From contig NZ_JABBGE010000007.1 in assembly GCF_012927245.1 (NCBI RefSeq), positions 434,001 through 498,000 on the forward strand: 64,000 nt of DNA, in the 5' to 3' direction. Origin of the DNA: Streptomyces sp. R302 (lineage in GTDB: Bacteria; Actinomycetota; Actinomycetes; Streptomycetales; Streptomycetaceae). Made by a program: the position numbers and the translations under genes. Of the stretch, positions 8,051 to 15,228 are shown piece after piece; the stretch's first letter is position 1, and each line of letters begins with the position of its first letter. The notes beneath the pieces were generated by a model. That model was not told the origin of the DNA, did no database searches, and was given only the letters and a program-made list of their open reading frames with translations.

Positions 8051-10240
8051 GTGACCGGCAGCGACAGCGAGAACCCGGCAATTTCCGCCCCCAGCCCCAA
8101 GGACACCCGCCCCCGCACCAATCGGGACTGGTGGCCGAACCAGCTGGACCTCTCCGTACTCCATCGGAACGATCCGCAGGCCGACCCCCTTGACCAGGGA
8201 TTCGACTACGCCAAGGAGTTCGCGGGCCTCGACGTCGAGGAGCTGAGGCGGGACGTCATCGCCCTGATGACGGATTCGCAGGAATGGTGGCCGGCGGACT
8301 ACGGGCATTACGGTCCGCTTTTCATCCGGATGAGCTGGCACGCGGCCGGCACGTACCGCATCGCCGACGGTCGGGGCGGCGCCGGAAGCGGCGCCCAGCG
8401 ATTCGCCCCGCTGAACAGCTGGCCGGACAACGCCAGCCTCGACAAGGCACGCCGTCTGCTGTGGCCGGTCAAGCAGAAGTACGGACAGAAGATCTCCTGG
8501 GCCGATCTTCTGGTTCTCGCCGGAAACTGCGCGATGGAATCCATGGGGTTCAAGACCTTCGGTTTCGGATTCGGCCGCGAGGACATCTGGGAGCCCGAGG
8601 AGATCTTCTGGGGGCCGGAGGACACCTGGCTCGGCGACGAGCGCTACAGCGGCGACCGGGAGCTGAAGGGCCCGCTCGGCGCCGTCCAGATGGGCCTCAT
8701 CTACGTCAACCCCGAGGGCCCGAACGGCAACCCCGACCCGCTGGCCGCCGCCCGCGACATCCGGGAGACCTTCGCCCGGATGGCGATGAACGACGAGGAG
8801 ACGGTCGCGCTCATCGTCGGCGGCCACACCTTCGGCAAGTGCCACGGCGCCGTGAACCCCGAGTACATCGGCCCGGAGCCGGAGGCCGCCCCGGTCGAGC
8901 AGCAGGGTCTCGGCTGGAAGAACACGTACGGCACCGGCTCCGGCTCCGACGCCCTCACCAGCGGTCTGGAGGGCGCCTGGACCAACTCCCCGACCACCTG
9001 GGACAACGGCTTCCTCGACAACCTCTTCCGGTACGAGTGGGAGCTCACCACCAGTCCCGCCGGCGCCCAGCAGTGGAAGCCCACCGACCCGGCCGCCCAG
9101 GGCACCGTCCCCGACGCGCACGACCGGTCGAAGTCGCACGCGCCGATGATGCTGACGACCGACCTCTCGCTGCGCATGGACCCGGTGTACGGCCCGATCG
9201 CCCGCCGCTACCACGAGAACCCGGAACTGCTGGCGGAGGCGTACGCCAAGGCCTGGTACAAGCTCCTGCACCGTGACATGGGCCCGGTCTCCCGCTACCT
9301 CGGCCCGTGGGTGCCCGAGCCTCAGCTGTGGCAGGACCCGGTACCGCCGGTCGACCACGACCTCGTGTCGGACGAGGACATCGCCGCTCTCAAGGAGCGG
9401 ATCCTCTCCTCCGGCCTGACCGTGCCCCAGCTGGTCACCACCGCCTGGGCGTCGGCGGCGAGCTTCCGCGGCACCGACAAGCGGGGCGGCGCCAACGGCG
9501 CGCGGATCCGGCTCGCGCCGCAGAAGGACTGGGCGGTCAACGACCTGCCCGAGATCGCCGAGGCGCTGCGGACCCTGGGCACGATCCGGGAGGAGTTCGC
9601 CGCCGGGCGGAGCGACGGCACCCGGATCTCGCTGGCCGACCTGATCGTGCTCGGCGGCTGCGCGGCCGTCGAGAAGGCCGCGAAGGACGCCGGCCACCCG
9701 GTGACCGTGCCGTTCGCGCCCGGCCGCACGGACGCCACGCAGGAGCAGACGGACGTGGAGTCCTTCGCGGTCCTCGAACCGCGCGCCGACGGCTTCCGCA
9801 ACTACCTGGGCGCCGGCGAGAAGCTCTCCCCGGAGACGCTCCTCCTCGACCGGGCCTGCATGCTGACGCTGACGGCGCCGGAGATGACGGTGCTCCTCGG
9901 CGGCATGCGGGCGCTCGACACCGGGCACGGCGGGGCCCGCCACGGCGTCCTCACCGACCGCCCCGGCACCCTGACCAACGACTTCTTCGTCAACGTCCTG
10001 GACATGGGGACGGAGTGGAAGGTCTCCGAGGCGGACGAGAACGTCTACGAGGGACGGGACCGGGCCACCGGCGAACTGAAGTGGACGGGCACGGCCGTGG
10101 ACCTGGTCTTCGGCTCGCACGCCCAGCTGCGGGCCCTGTCGGAGGTGTACGCGGCACGGGACGCGGGCGAGAAGTTCGTCCGCGACTTCGCCGCCGCCTG
10201 GTCGAAGGTGATGGAGCTGGACCGCTTCGACCTGCGCTGA
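8051..10240 (+). CDS. katG: Catalase-peroxidase KatG
   Basis: 729 residues, the usual KatG length, with two fused heme-peroxidase-like halves of which only the N-terminal one binds heme. The distal site RMSWHAAGTYR holds Arg, Trp and His; the Trp-Tyr-Met adduct partners can be placed in this motif, in LIYVNPEGPNG and in FARMAMNDEE; the proximal heme ligand is in VGGHTFGKCHG. It removes H2O2 in the cytosol. The GTG at 8051 was chosen for GGAAGAAGG upstream; the longer frame from 7970 is Arg-rich leader. In many actinomycetes a furA regulator gene sits just upstream; none is present here. Confidence 0.96.
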   Translation: MTGSDSENPAISAPSPKDTRPRTNRDWWPNQLDLSVLHRNDPQADPLDQGFDYAKEFAGLDVEELRRDVIALMTDSQEWWPADYGHYGPLFIRMSWHAAGTYRIADGRGGAGSGAQRFAPLNSWPDNASLDKARRLLWPVKQKYGQKISWADLLVLAGNCAMESMGFKTFGFGFGREDIWEPEEIFWGPEDTWLGDERYSGDRELKGPLGAVQMGLIYVNPEGPNGNPDPLAAARDIRETFARMAMNDEETVALIVGGHTFGKCHGAVNPEYIGPEPEAAPVEQQGLGWKNTYGTGSGSDALTSGLEGAWTNSPTTWDNGFLDNLFRYEWELTTSPAGAQQWKPTDPAAQGTVPDAHDRSKSHAPMMLTTDLSLRMDPVYGPIARRYHENPELLAEAYAKAWYKLLHRDMGPVSRYLGPWVPEPQLWQDPVPPVDHDLVSDEDIAALKERILSSGLTVPQLVTTAWASAASFRGTDKRGGANGARIRLAPQKDWAVNDLPEIAEALRTLGTIREEFAAGRSDGTRISLADLIVLGGCAAVEKAAKDAGHPVTVPFAPGRTDATQEQTDVESFAVLEPRADGFRNYLGAGEKLSPETLLLDRACMLTLTAPEMTVLLGGMRALDTGHGGARHGVLTDRPGTLTNDFFVNVLDMGTEWKVSEADENVYEGRDRATGELKWTGTAVDLVFGSHAQLRALSEVYAARDAGEKFVRDFAAAWSKVMELDRFDLR

Positions 10241-10251
10241 CGGTCGCCCTC

Positions 10252-10298
10252 GGGCGTCCGGCGCGTTCCCGCGTACGAGGGGGAACGCGCCGGCGCCC
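10252..10298 (+). terminator. katG terminator hairpin
   Basis: CCGGCGCGTTCCC (10258-10270) pairs perfectly with 10281-10293 across a 10-base loop, and GGGCG/CGCCC extends the stem with one bulged base. It lies 12 bases after the katG stop with no T-run, as is usual for Streptomyces terminators. Confidence 0.75.
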
Positions 10299-10330
10299 GG
10301 ACGGTCGTGTCCACGGCCGTCCGGGCGCCG

Positions 10331-10390
10331 GGTTCGTACGGGGTCGTGCGGGGTCGTACGGGGACGCGCGGGGTCGTACGGGGTCGTGCG
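10331..10390. repeat. Six 10-bp tandem repeats of the GGGTCGTACG type
   Basis: Six consecutive degenerate 10-bp units alternate GGGTCGTACG and GGGTCGTGCG, with one GGGACGCGCG variant. They occupy the gap between the katG terminator and the convergent small secreted gene. A separate 12-bp direct repeat (TGTCAGGTGGAG, twice) follows at 10394-10417. Confidence 0.7.
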
Positions 10391-10407
10391 GAATGTCAGG
10401 TGGAGTG

Positions 10408-10710
10408 TCAGGTGGAGATCGCGGGGAGCAGGCCGGCGACGGGCGCGGCCTGGTCGGTGAGCTGGTGGAGCTGCTGGAGTTCGTTGACCCGGCTCAGGCC
10501 GCCGAGCTGCTCGCCGACGCCCGGGTAGGCGGCGCGGGCGTCCTCCGGCATGCCGGTGGTGGCGAGGGAGTCGAGTTCGGCGATCGGGCTGATCGGCGGT
10601 CCGAGCGGGCCGGCGGGCGCGGCGGCGGCCTGGGAGGCGGCGGCGCCGCCGAGGCAGGTGAACGCCGCGGCGACGGCGAGGACCGAGGAGATGCGTCGGG
10701 AAGAGGTCAC
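10408..10710 (-). CDS. Small secreted protein
   Basis: About 100 residues. A Sec-type signal peptide is clear: TSSRRISS, a hydrophobic core VLAVAAAFTCLGGAAA and a likely cleavage after ASQAAA. The mature part (PLGPPISPIAELDSL ... PGVGEQLGGLSRVNELQQLHQL) is short, Leu/Gly/Pro-rich and lacks cysteines. Family not recognised. The GTG at 10710 gives a standard signal peptide but has a poor ribosome site; a GTG at 10743 is in frame but would put a hydrophilic stretch first. A CGGAACGTTCCG palindrome lies 11-22 bases upstream of the chosen start. Confidence 0.65.
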   Translation of the reverse strand: MTSSRRISSVLAVAAAFTCLGGAAASQAAAAPAGPLGPPISPIAELDSLATTGMPEDARAAYPGVGEQLGGLSRVNELQQLHQLTDQAAPVAGLLPAIST

Positions 10711-10720
10711 ACCCTGACAA

Positions 10721-10732
10721 CGGAACGTTCCG
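10721..10732. promoter_or_regulatory. CGGAACGTTCCG palindrome
   Basis: A perfect 12-bp dyad with a central CG, the layout typical of LacI-family operators, directly upstream of the secreted gene and 140 bases before the divergent ROK regulator gene. Its core GGAACGTTCC is the same as the core of the LacI-type operator at 52933-52950. Confidence 0.4.
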
Positions 10733-10870
10733 CCGGGGGACACGCGACCGACCCCGAGCGTCCTCCTAACGGGCCACGACCGCCCCCGGAACGCGGCGCT
10801 GTAGGCTGTGCGCTCGCGCGTTCGCTGATCATGCGGACGAACCGGGCCGGACCTGCGTGGCGGAGGGCAA

Positions 10871-12082
10871 GTGACGGAGCTCGTCCGCGGGACACCGGGA
10901 CTCGTGCGGGCGGTGAACGACCGCGCCGCCCTCCATCTGCTGCTCCGTCAGGGGCCGCTCACCCGCCCCGAGGTCAGCCGTCTCACCGGCCTCTCCAAGC
11001 CCACCGCCTCCCAGGTCCTCGCCCGCCTGGTGGACGCCGGACTCGTCGTCGGCAACGGCCTGCGGACCGGCCTGCCGGGGCGGGTCCCGGAGACGTACCG
11101 GGTCAACCCGGAAGCGGCCTACGCGACCGCCGTGGACGTGTCGCCGGAGCGCGTCGCCGTCCGGACCGCGGACATCACCGGCACGGTGCTCGGCGAGACC
11201 GAGGCGCCCGTGCCCGCGCGCCCGGACCGGGAGGCCCTGGTGACGGCGCTGCGCACGGCCCTCGGCCGGGTCCCGGCGCCGCGGCCCCCTCGGAGCGTCG
11301 TGGTCGGCGTGCAGGGCGCGGTGGACCCGACGACCGGCCGCCTCGCCTACGCGAGCGAGGAGGACATGGCGGCCTGGCTCTTCCCCGACGTCGAACGGAC
11401 GCTGGGCGAGGCGCTCGGCCTCCCCGTCCGCATCGAGAACGACGTCAACCTCGCCGCCGTCGCCGAACGCGCCCACGCCGCCGCCGACTGCCCGGACCTC
11501 GTCCTCCTGTGGGCCGACGAGGGCCTGGGCGCGGCGCTGGTGATCGGCGGCCGCCTCCACCGCGGCCACTTCGGCGGCGCCGGCGAGGTCGGCTACCTCC
11601 CCCTCCCCGGGGCGCCGACCGCCCGCGAGGCAGGCGACCACTACGGCCGGCACGGCTACCAGGAACTGGCGGGCGGCGACGCGGTCCGGGACCTGCTGCA
11701 CGCCCACGGGGTGCCGGGCGCGGACTTCGCGGAGGCGGTGACGGAGGCGGTACGTCGGGCGGGGACGTCCGGGGAGGACGCGGAGGCGGCGCGGGCGGGC
11801 CTCGTCGCGGTGGCGGCGCGGCTCGCCGCCGGGCTCGCCTCGATCGTGACCGTCGTCGACCCGGGCCTGGTCGTCCTCGCGGGCCGACTGTGCGCGGCGG
11901 GGGGCGAGGCGCTGCGCGCCCTGGTCGAACGCGAGCTCCGCGTCCTCGCGCACTCCCGGGCGCGGGTCCGCCTCTCGTCCGTGCCGGGGAACCCGGTCCT
12001 CGCGGGCGCCCTCGCCCTGGCCCTGACCGAAACCCGAGAACAAACCTTCGGCGGCCCGTCCCCCCTACCTCCACCCCTGTGA
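10871..12082 (+). CDS. ROK family transcriptional regulator
   Basis: 403 residues. An N-terminal winged helix (RAALHLLLRQGPLTRPEVSR, then LTGLSKPTASQVLARLVDAGLV) is fused to a ROK sugar-kinase-like domain (TAVDVSPERVAVRTADITG ... VVGVQGAVD ... ENDVNLAAVAE ... GLGAALVIGGRLHRG ... GEVGYLPL). Such proteins sense sugars or their phosphates and repress uptake or catabolic genes. The HxCxxC-type zinc cysteines of classical ROK repressors are not evident. GTG start with GGAGGG upstream. No sugar operon is adjacent; its divergent neighbour is the small secreted protein. Confidence 0.9.
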   Translation: MTELVRGTPGLVRAVNDRAALHLLLRQGPLTRPEVSRLTGLSKPTASQVLARLVDAGLVVGNGLRTGLPGRVPETYRVNPEAAYATAVDVSPERVAVRTADITGTVLGETEAPVPARPDREALVTALRTALGRVPAPRPPRSVVVGVQGAVDPTTGRLAYASEEDMAAWLFPDVERTLGEALGLPVRIENDVNLAAVAERAHAAADCPDLVLLWADEGLGAALVIGGRLHRGHFGGAGEVGYLPLPGAPTAREAGDHYGRHGYQELAGGDAVRDLLHAHGVPGADFAEAVTEAVRRAGTSGEDAEAARAGLVAVAARLAAGLASIVTVVDPGLVVLAGRLCAAGGEALRALVERELRVLAHSRARVRLSSVPGNPVLAGALALALTETREQTFGGPSPLPPPL

Positions 12083-12193
12083 CGTGACGCCACCGGGGCG
12101 GGCACACCCGCCGTCCCCGTGGGCATACGCCCCGCAAGGGCGGGACGGGTGGGCACAGGGACGGCGCCCCCTGCCGGGCCAAGGCTTCCCGCG

Positions 12194-12240
12194 CCTGAAC
12201 CCGCACCGGCTGTACGGCGCTCTACGGGTGCGGGTCCAGG
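12194..12240 (+). terminator. Probable terminator after the ROK gene
   Basis: CCTGAACCCGCACC (12194-12207) pairs with 12227-12240 with a single A-C mismatch over 14 positions and a 19-base loop. It lies 110 bases downstream of the ROK stop. The rest of the 12083-12344 gap is GC-rich with no recognisable feature. Confidence 0.5.
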
Positions 12241-12344
12241 CCCGGAAGCGGAGGCACCCGCAAACGGTGCCGTTCCGTTGTGCCCACAAGGGAACGGCGG
12301 TGGCGGCGGACAATGGAGGTACGGGCGGCTCAGGAGGTGGCGAC

Positions 12345-12824
12345 GTGGTGGAAGCGACGATCACGGTCGACGCGCCGGTGCGGCGGGTGTACGACCAGTG
12401 GACCCAGTTCGAGGAGTTCCCGCGCTTCATGCACGGCGTCGTGGCGGTCGAGCAGACCGACCCACGGCACCTCCGCTGGCGCACCGGCATCGCCGGCTTC
12501 CGCCGCGCCTTCGAAACCGAGATCGTCGACCAGCTCCCGGACGAACGCATCGCCTGGCGGACGGTCGGCGGCGACGTCCGCCAGCGCGGGGTCGTGACGT
12601 TCACGCCCGTCGACGACCGCCACACCCGCGTGCGCCTGGCGATGGAGGTGGAGCCGGAGGGCGCCACGGAGCGCGCCGCCGTCGCGCTGGGCATCGTGTC
12701 GAGCCGGGTCTCGGGCGACCTCCGGCGGTTCAAGGACTTCGTGGAGGACCGCCACGCCGCGACGGGCGCCTGGCGCGGCCGCCTTCGCCCGGAGGAGGCC
12801 CGCCGCCGCACCGACCTCAAGTAG
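12345..12824 (+). CDS. SRPBCC (START/Bet v1-like) family protein
   Basis: 159 residues. The start VEATITVDAPVRRVYDQWTQFEEFPRFM is the typical first strand and helices of polyketide-cyclase/dehydrase-like SRPBCC proteins; the later FTPVDDRHTRVRLAMEVEP gives the sheet, and a C-terminal helix includes DLRRFKDFVEDR. The fold has a hydrophobic cavity and could bind a lipid or small ligand; function unknown. GTG start with AGGAGG seven bases upstream. No partner gene overlaps. Confidence 0.85.
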   Translation: MVEATITVDAPVRRVYDQWTQFEEFPRFMHGVVAVEQTDPRHLRWRTGIAGFRRAFETEIVDQLPDERIAWRTVGGDVRQRGVVTFTPVDDRHTRVRLAMEVEPEGATERAAVALGIVSSRVSGDLRRFKDFVEDRHAATGAWRGRLRPEEARRRTDLK

Positions 12825-12920
12825 TTTGATTTTCAACATACCTTCGGGGGAAGATGGCCGAGAAGATGGCCCCATGCCCGCGCCCCACCCCCGCGCGGGA
12901 CCACCCCGAAGGAGCGGACA

Positions 12921-13403
12921 GTGAGCGACGGCGTCACCACGGCATCCACCCGTCGGCGGATCTTCCTCGACAAGCAGACCCCGGACGCCTACAAGGCCTT
13001 CGTGCGGGCCTCGCAGACGGTGAAGACCGCCGCCGCCGACGCCGGGCTCGACCGGATCCTGGTCGAGCTGGTCAACCTCCGCGTGTCCCAGCTCAACGGC
13101 TGCGCCTACTGCCTCGACACGCACACCCGCGCCGCCCTCCTCGCCGGCGAGACCCCCCGCCGGCTCGGCCTGCTCGCCGCCTGGCGGGACACCGAGGTCT
13201 TCACCGCGCGCGAGCGCGCCGCCCTCGCGCTCGCCGAGGCGACCACCCACCCGGCGGACGCCGACGCCCAGGAGAAGGCCTACGCCGAGGCGCGCCGGGT
13301 CCTGGACGACGCCGAGCTCTCCGCCGTCGTCTGGGTGGCCATCACCATCAACGCCTTCAACCGCGTCTCCATCCTCAGCAAGCACCCGGTGCGCCCGAGC
13401 TGA
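12921..13403 (+). CDS. Carboxymuconolactone decarboxylase / AhpD-like peroxidase
   Basis: 160 residues of the AhpD-like helical family. The core motif LVNLRVSQLNGCAYCLDTHTRAALLAGE carries the CxxC pair with the downstream His that makes a redox-active thiol centre in alkylhydroperoxidases. Likely a thiol-dependent peroxidase or related enzyme in the cytosol. GTG start with AAGGAG upstream. It is convergent with the next gene and shares a TGATCA junction in which the two stop codons abut. Confidence 0.9.
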   Translation: MSDGVTTASTRRRIFLDKQTPDAYKAFVRASQTVKTAAADAGLDRILVELVNLRVSQLNGCAYCLDTHTRAALLAGETPRRLGLLAAWRDTEVFTARERAALALAEATTHPADADAQEKAYAEARRVLDDAELSAVVWVAITINAFNRVSILSKHPVRPS

Positions 13404-13868
13404 TCACCGGCCGAACGCGCGCGACCTCCGGCCTCCGAGCACCACGCCGAGCAGCACCATCGCGGCGCCGAGGCCCAGGTGCAGCCAGTTGTCGGCGGTG
13501 TCGAACGGGACGAAGTTCGCGTCGCCGTCGAGGTCGACGAGCACGCCGTACAGCCACAGCAGGAGGTAGACGAACCCGCCGCCGACGAGGAAGGCTCGGG
13601 CCGTCCCCGCCGTGCGGGACATGACGACGCCCGCGGCGCCGAACAGCAGGTGCACGGCGTTGTGGAGCACGGAGACCTGGAAGACGCCGAAGAGCTCGGC
13701 GCCGGACTCGTGCCCGGCGAAGGCCATCTCGTCGACGCCGGTCGTCACGCCGGGTACGAAGCCCAGCACGGCGACGACGAGGAGGACCAGGCCGACCAGG
13801 CCCGCCGCCGACCGCACGGGCCGCGCCGACCGCGCCGGACGGGACAGGGAATGTCGGGGAGCCATCAT
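13404..13868 (-). CDS. DUF4383 membrane protein
   Basis: 154 residues. Four hydrophobic segments: AAGLVGLVLLVVAVLGFVPG, FGVFQVSVLHNAVHLLFGAAGVV, FLVGGGFVYLLLWLYGVLVD and NWLHLGLGAAMVLLGVVLG. The VLHNAVHLLFGAAG and ADNWLHLGLG histidine motifs are hallmarks of DUF4383 integral membrane proteins. Role unknown. ATG at 13868 (two adjacent ATGs) preceded by GGGAGGA. Its stop abuts the stop of the AhpD-like gene with no gap. Confidence 0.85.
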   Translation of the reverse strand: MMAPRHSLSRPARSARPVRSAAGLVGLVLLVVAVLGFVPGVTTGVDEMAFAGHESGAELFGVFQVSVLHNAVHLLFGAAGVVMSRTAGTARAFLVGGGFVYLLLWLYGVLVDLDGDANFVPFDTADNWLHLGLGAAMVLLGVVLGGRRSRAFGR

Positions 13869-13962
13869 GACTGTTCCTCCCTCACGCGTGACGGTCGGTC
13901 GCCCCGCGTCTACCCCGGGCGGCGGCGACCAAGGCACTGATCGGAGCCCGGGCCGTCTCCGG

Positions 13963-14325
13963 CTAGGGCGCCGGGGCCTCCACCCCCTCCCGGTCCGGGT
14001 CCGGGTCCGGGTCCGGCAGCGAGCGTTCCGCCACCCGTCGCAGGTGGCGGGCGAAGACCTCGGGGGCGTCCGGGGTCAGGGTGCGCAGGGCGACCATGGC
14101 GGTGATGACGACGTCGCAGAGCTCGGCCTCGACATCGCCCCACGTGTGGCTGGTGCCCTTGCGGGGGTTCAGTCCTGTGGCCCCGATCACCGCCTGCGCA
14201 GCCTCCCCGACCTCCTCGGAGAGCTTGAGGACGCGCACCAGGACCTCCTGGGCGGGCGGCAGTTCCTGATGGTCCGCGAGCCAGTCGCGGAGGCGGGTGA
14301 TGGTGGTCCAGGTGTCGTCGGTCAT
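13963..14325 (-). CDS. MazG-like nucleotide pyrophosphohydrolase
   Basis: 120 residues. The MazG helical motif is visible: LKLSEEVGEAAQAVIG (EExxE metal site) and DVEAELCDVVITAMVAL (ExxD). Such proteins hydrolyse NTPs to NMP and PPi for nucleotide pool cleaning. The C-terminus is an Asp/Pro repeat (PDPDPDPD). ATG start at 14325; no strong ribosome site. It precedes the VOC gene on the other side but there is no operon overlap. Confidence 0.82.
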   Translation of the reverse strand: MTDDTWTTITRLRDWLADHQELPPAQEVLVRVLKLSEEVGEAAQAVIGATGLNPRKGTSHTWGDVEAELCDVVITAMVALRTLTPDAPEVFARHLRRVAERSLPDPDPDPDREGVEAPAP

Positions 14326-14380
14326 GACGTCAGCCTGTCAGGCCGGCGCGTGCCGCCGGCCCGACGGGCTGCCTGGACCG

Positions 14381-14773
14381 CTACTCCCCGGCCGGGAGGT
14401 CCTGGGGGTACCAGCGGAGCTCGACGGTGTTGCCGTCCGGGTCCTTCACGTAGACGGACTGGGCCGAACCGCGGGCGCCCCAGCGCGGGACGGGGCCCTC
14501 GATGACGTCGAGGGTGCCGGAGGCGATGACCTCCTGCCAGTCGAGCGGGTCGACGACGAGACAGATGTGGTCCACGTTCGACTCGCCCCGGGGCCGGGAG
14601 AACAGGTCGATGACGGAGCCCTCGTCGATCCGCACGGACGGGAACGGCACCTTGCCCGCCCGCCACTCCTCGACCCGCTCCGGCGCGAGGCCGAGGGGGC
14701 CGGTGTAGAAGGCGAGGGCGCGCTCGACGTCGGTGACGTTGAGGACGAGGTGGTCGAAGGCTTTCACGCGCAT
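14381..14773 (-). CDS. VOC family (glyoxalase-like) protein
   Basis: 130 residues, one VOC module: FDHLVLNVTDVERALAFYTGPLGL, then SNVDHICLVVDPLDWQEVIAS and SVYVKDPDGNTVELRWY. The metal-ligand pattern H...H...E of glyoxalase/fosfomycin-type enzymes is present (FDHLVL, VDHICL, TVELRW). Close to virulence/catechol-type small VOC proteins of unknown substrate. ATG start with GGGAGA upstream. Monocistronic, ahead of the divergent pectate lyase promoter region. Confidence 0.87.
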   Translation of the reverse strand: MRVKAFDHLVLNVTDVERALAFYTGPLGLAPERVEEWRAGKVPFPSVRIDEGSVIDLFSRPRGESNVDHICLVVDPLDWQEVIASGTLDVIEGPVPRWGARGSAQSVYVKDPDGNTVELRWYPQDLPAGE

Positions 14774-15034
14774 GCGGGTCTCCCGTTGTTCCGTTCGGTG
14801 GTGCCGGTCGTACGGGAGCGATGGCGGGCGCGCCGCCGCGACGCGCGCCCGCGCCCGCCGGTCTCCCGTACGCGCGCAGGCGCGCACGCGTGCCGCGGCC
14901 GGTCCGCACCTCCCCCGTGCAGGTAGTGCCTATCACGGCCGATCATCCGTCACCCACCGGTTTGGCAGCGGGAGTCACCCGGCCCGACCTGCCGCTTTCC
15001 CTCCGGCCGGGGGACCGCGAGCCCCCACGTCCAC

Positions 15035-15046
15035 GGGAGCGCTCCC
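15035..15046. promoter_or_regulatory. CebR-like box upstream of pectate lyase
   Basis: GGGAGCGCTCCC is a perfect 12-bp palindrome; with flanking bases (CGGGAGCGCTCCCA) it matches 13 of 14 positions of the published Streptomyces CebR operator TGGGAGCGCTCCCA. It lies about 54 bases upstream of the -35 of the lyase gene, inside the 455-base gap 14774-15228. Confidence 0.5.
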
Positions 15047-15088
15047 ATCCGCACACCGGACCCGCGCGTCCCGACCTCGCGCGAAGTC

Positions 15089-15118
15089 TTGTCAGGCACT
15101 CGACGCCACCCCTATCGT
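15089..15118 (+). promoter_or_regulatory. Promoter of the PL1 pectate lyase gene
   Basis: TTGTCA (15089-15094), an 18-base spacer, and TATCGT (15113-15118). The predicted start is near 15125, so the palindrome at 15127-15140 would cover the first transcribed bases. Confidence 0.6.
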
Positions 15119-15126
15119 CACCCGCC

Positions 15127-15140
15127 AGAAAGCGCTTTCT
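15127..15140. promoter_or_regulatory. LacI-type operator at the pectate lyase start site
   Basis: AGAAAGCGCTTTCT, a perfect 14-bp palindrome with a central CG. The same 12-bp core GAAAGCGCTTTC occurs at 38460-38471 in the same position relative to the promoter of the other pectate lyase gene. Confidence 0.7.
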
Positions 15141-15228
15141 AGCGCTTCGGCCCAGGGACGGGACTCACGACGACAACGTCCCGCGCCGCCGTCGGGCGGT
15201 GCGGGCGCCAACGAAAGGGCAGGCGAGC

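Noticed and set aside
6971..10720. A 1249-codon minus-strand frame opposite katG
   Set aside because: Shadow frame; only the alpha/beta hydrolase at its 3' end has a ribosome site and family motifs.
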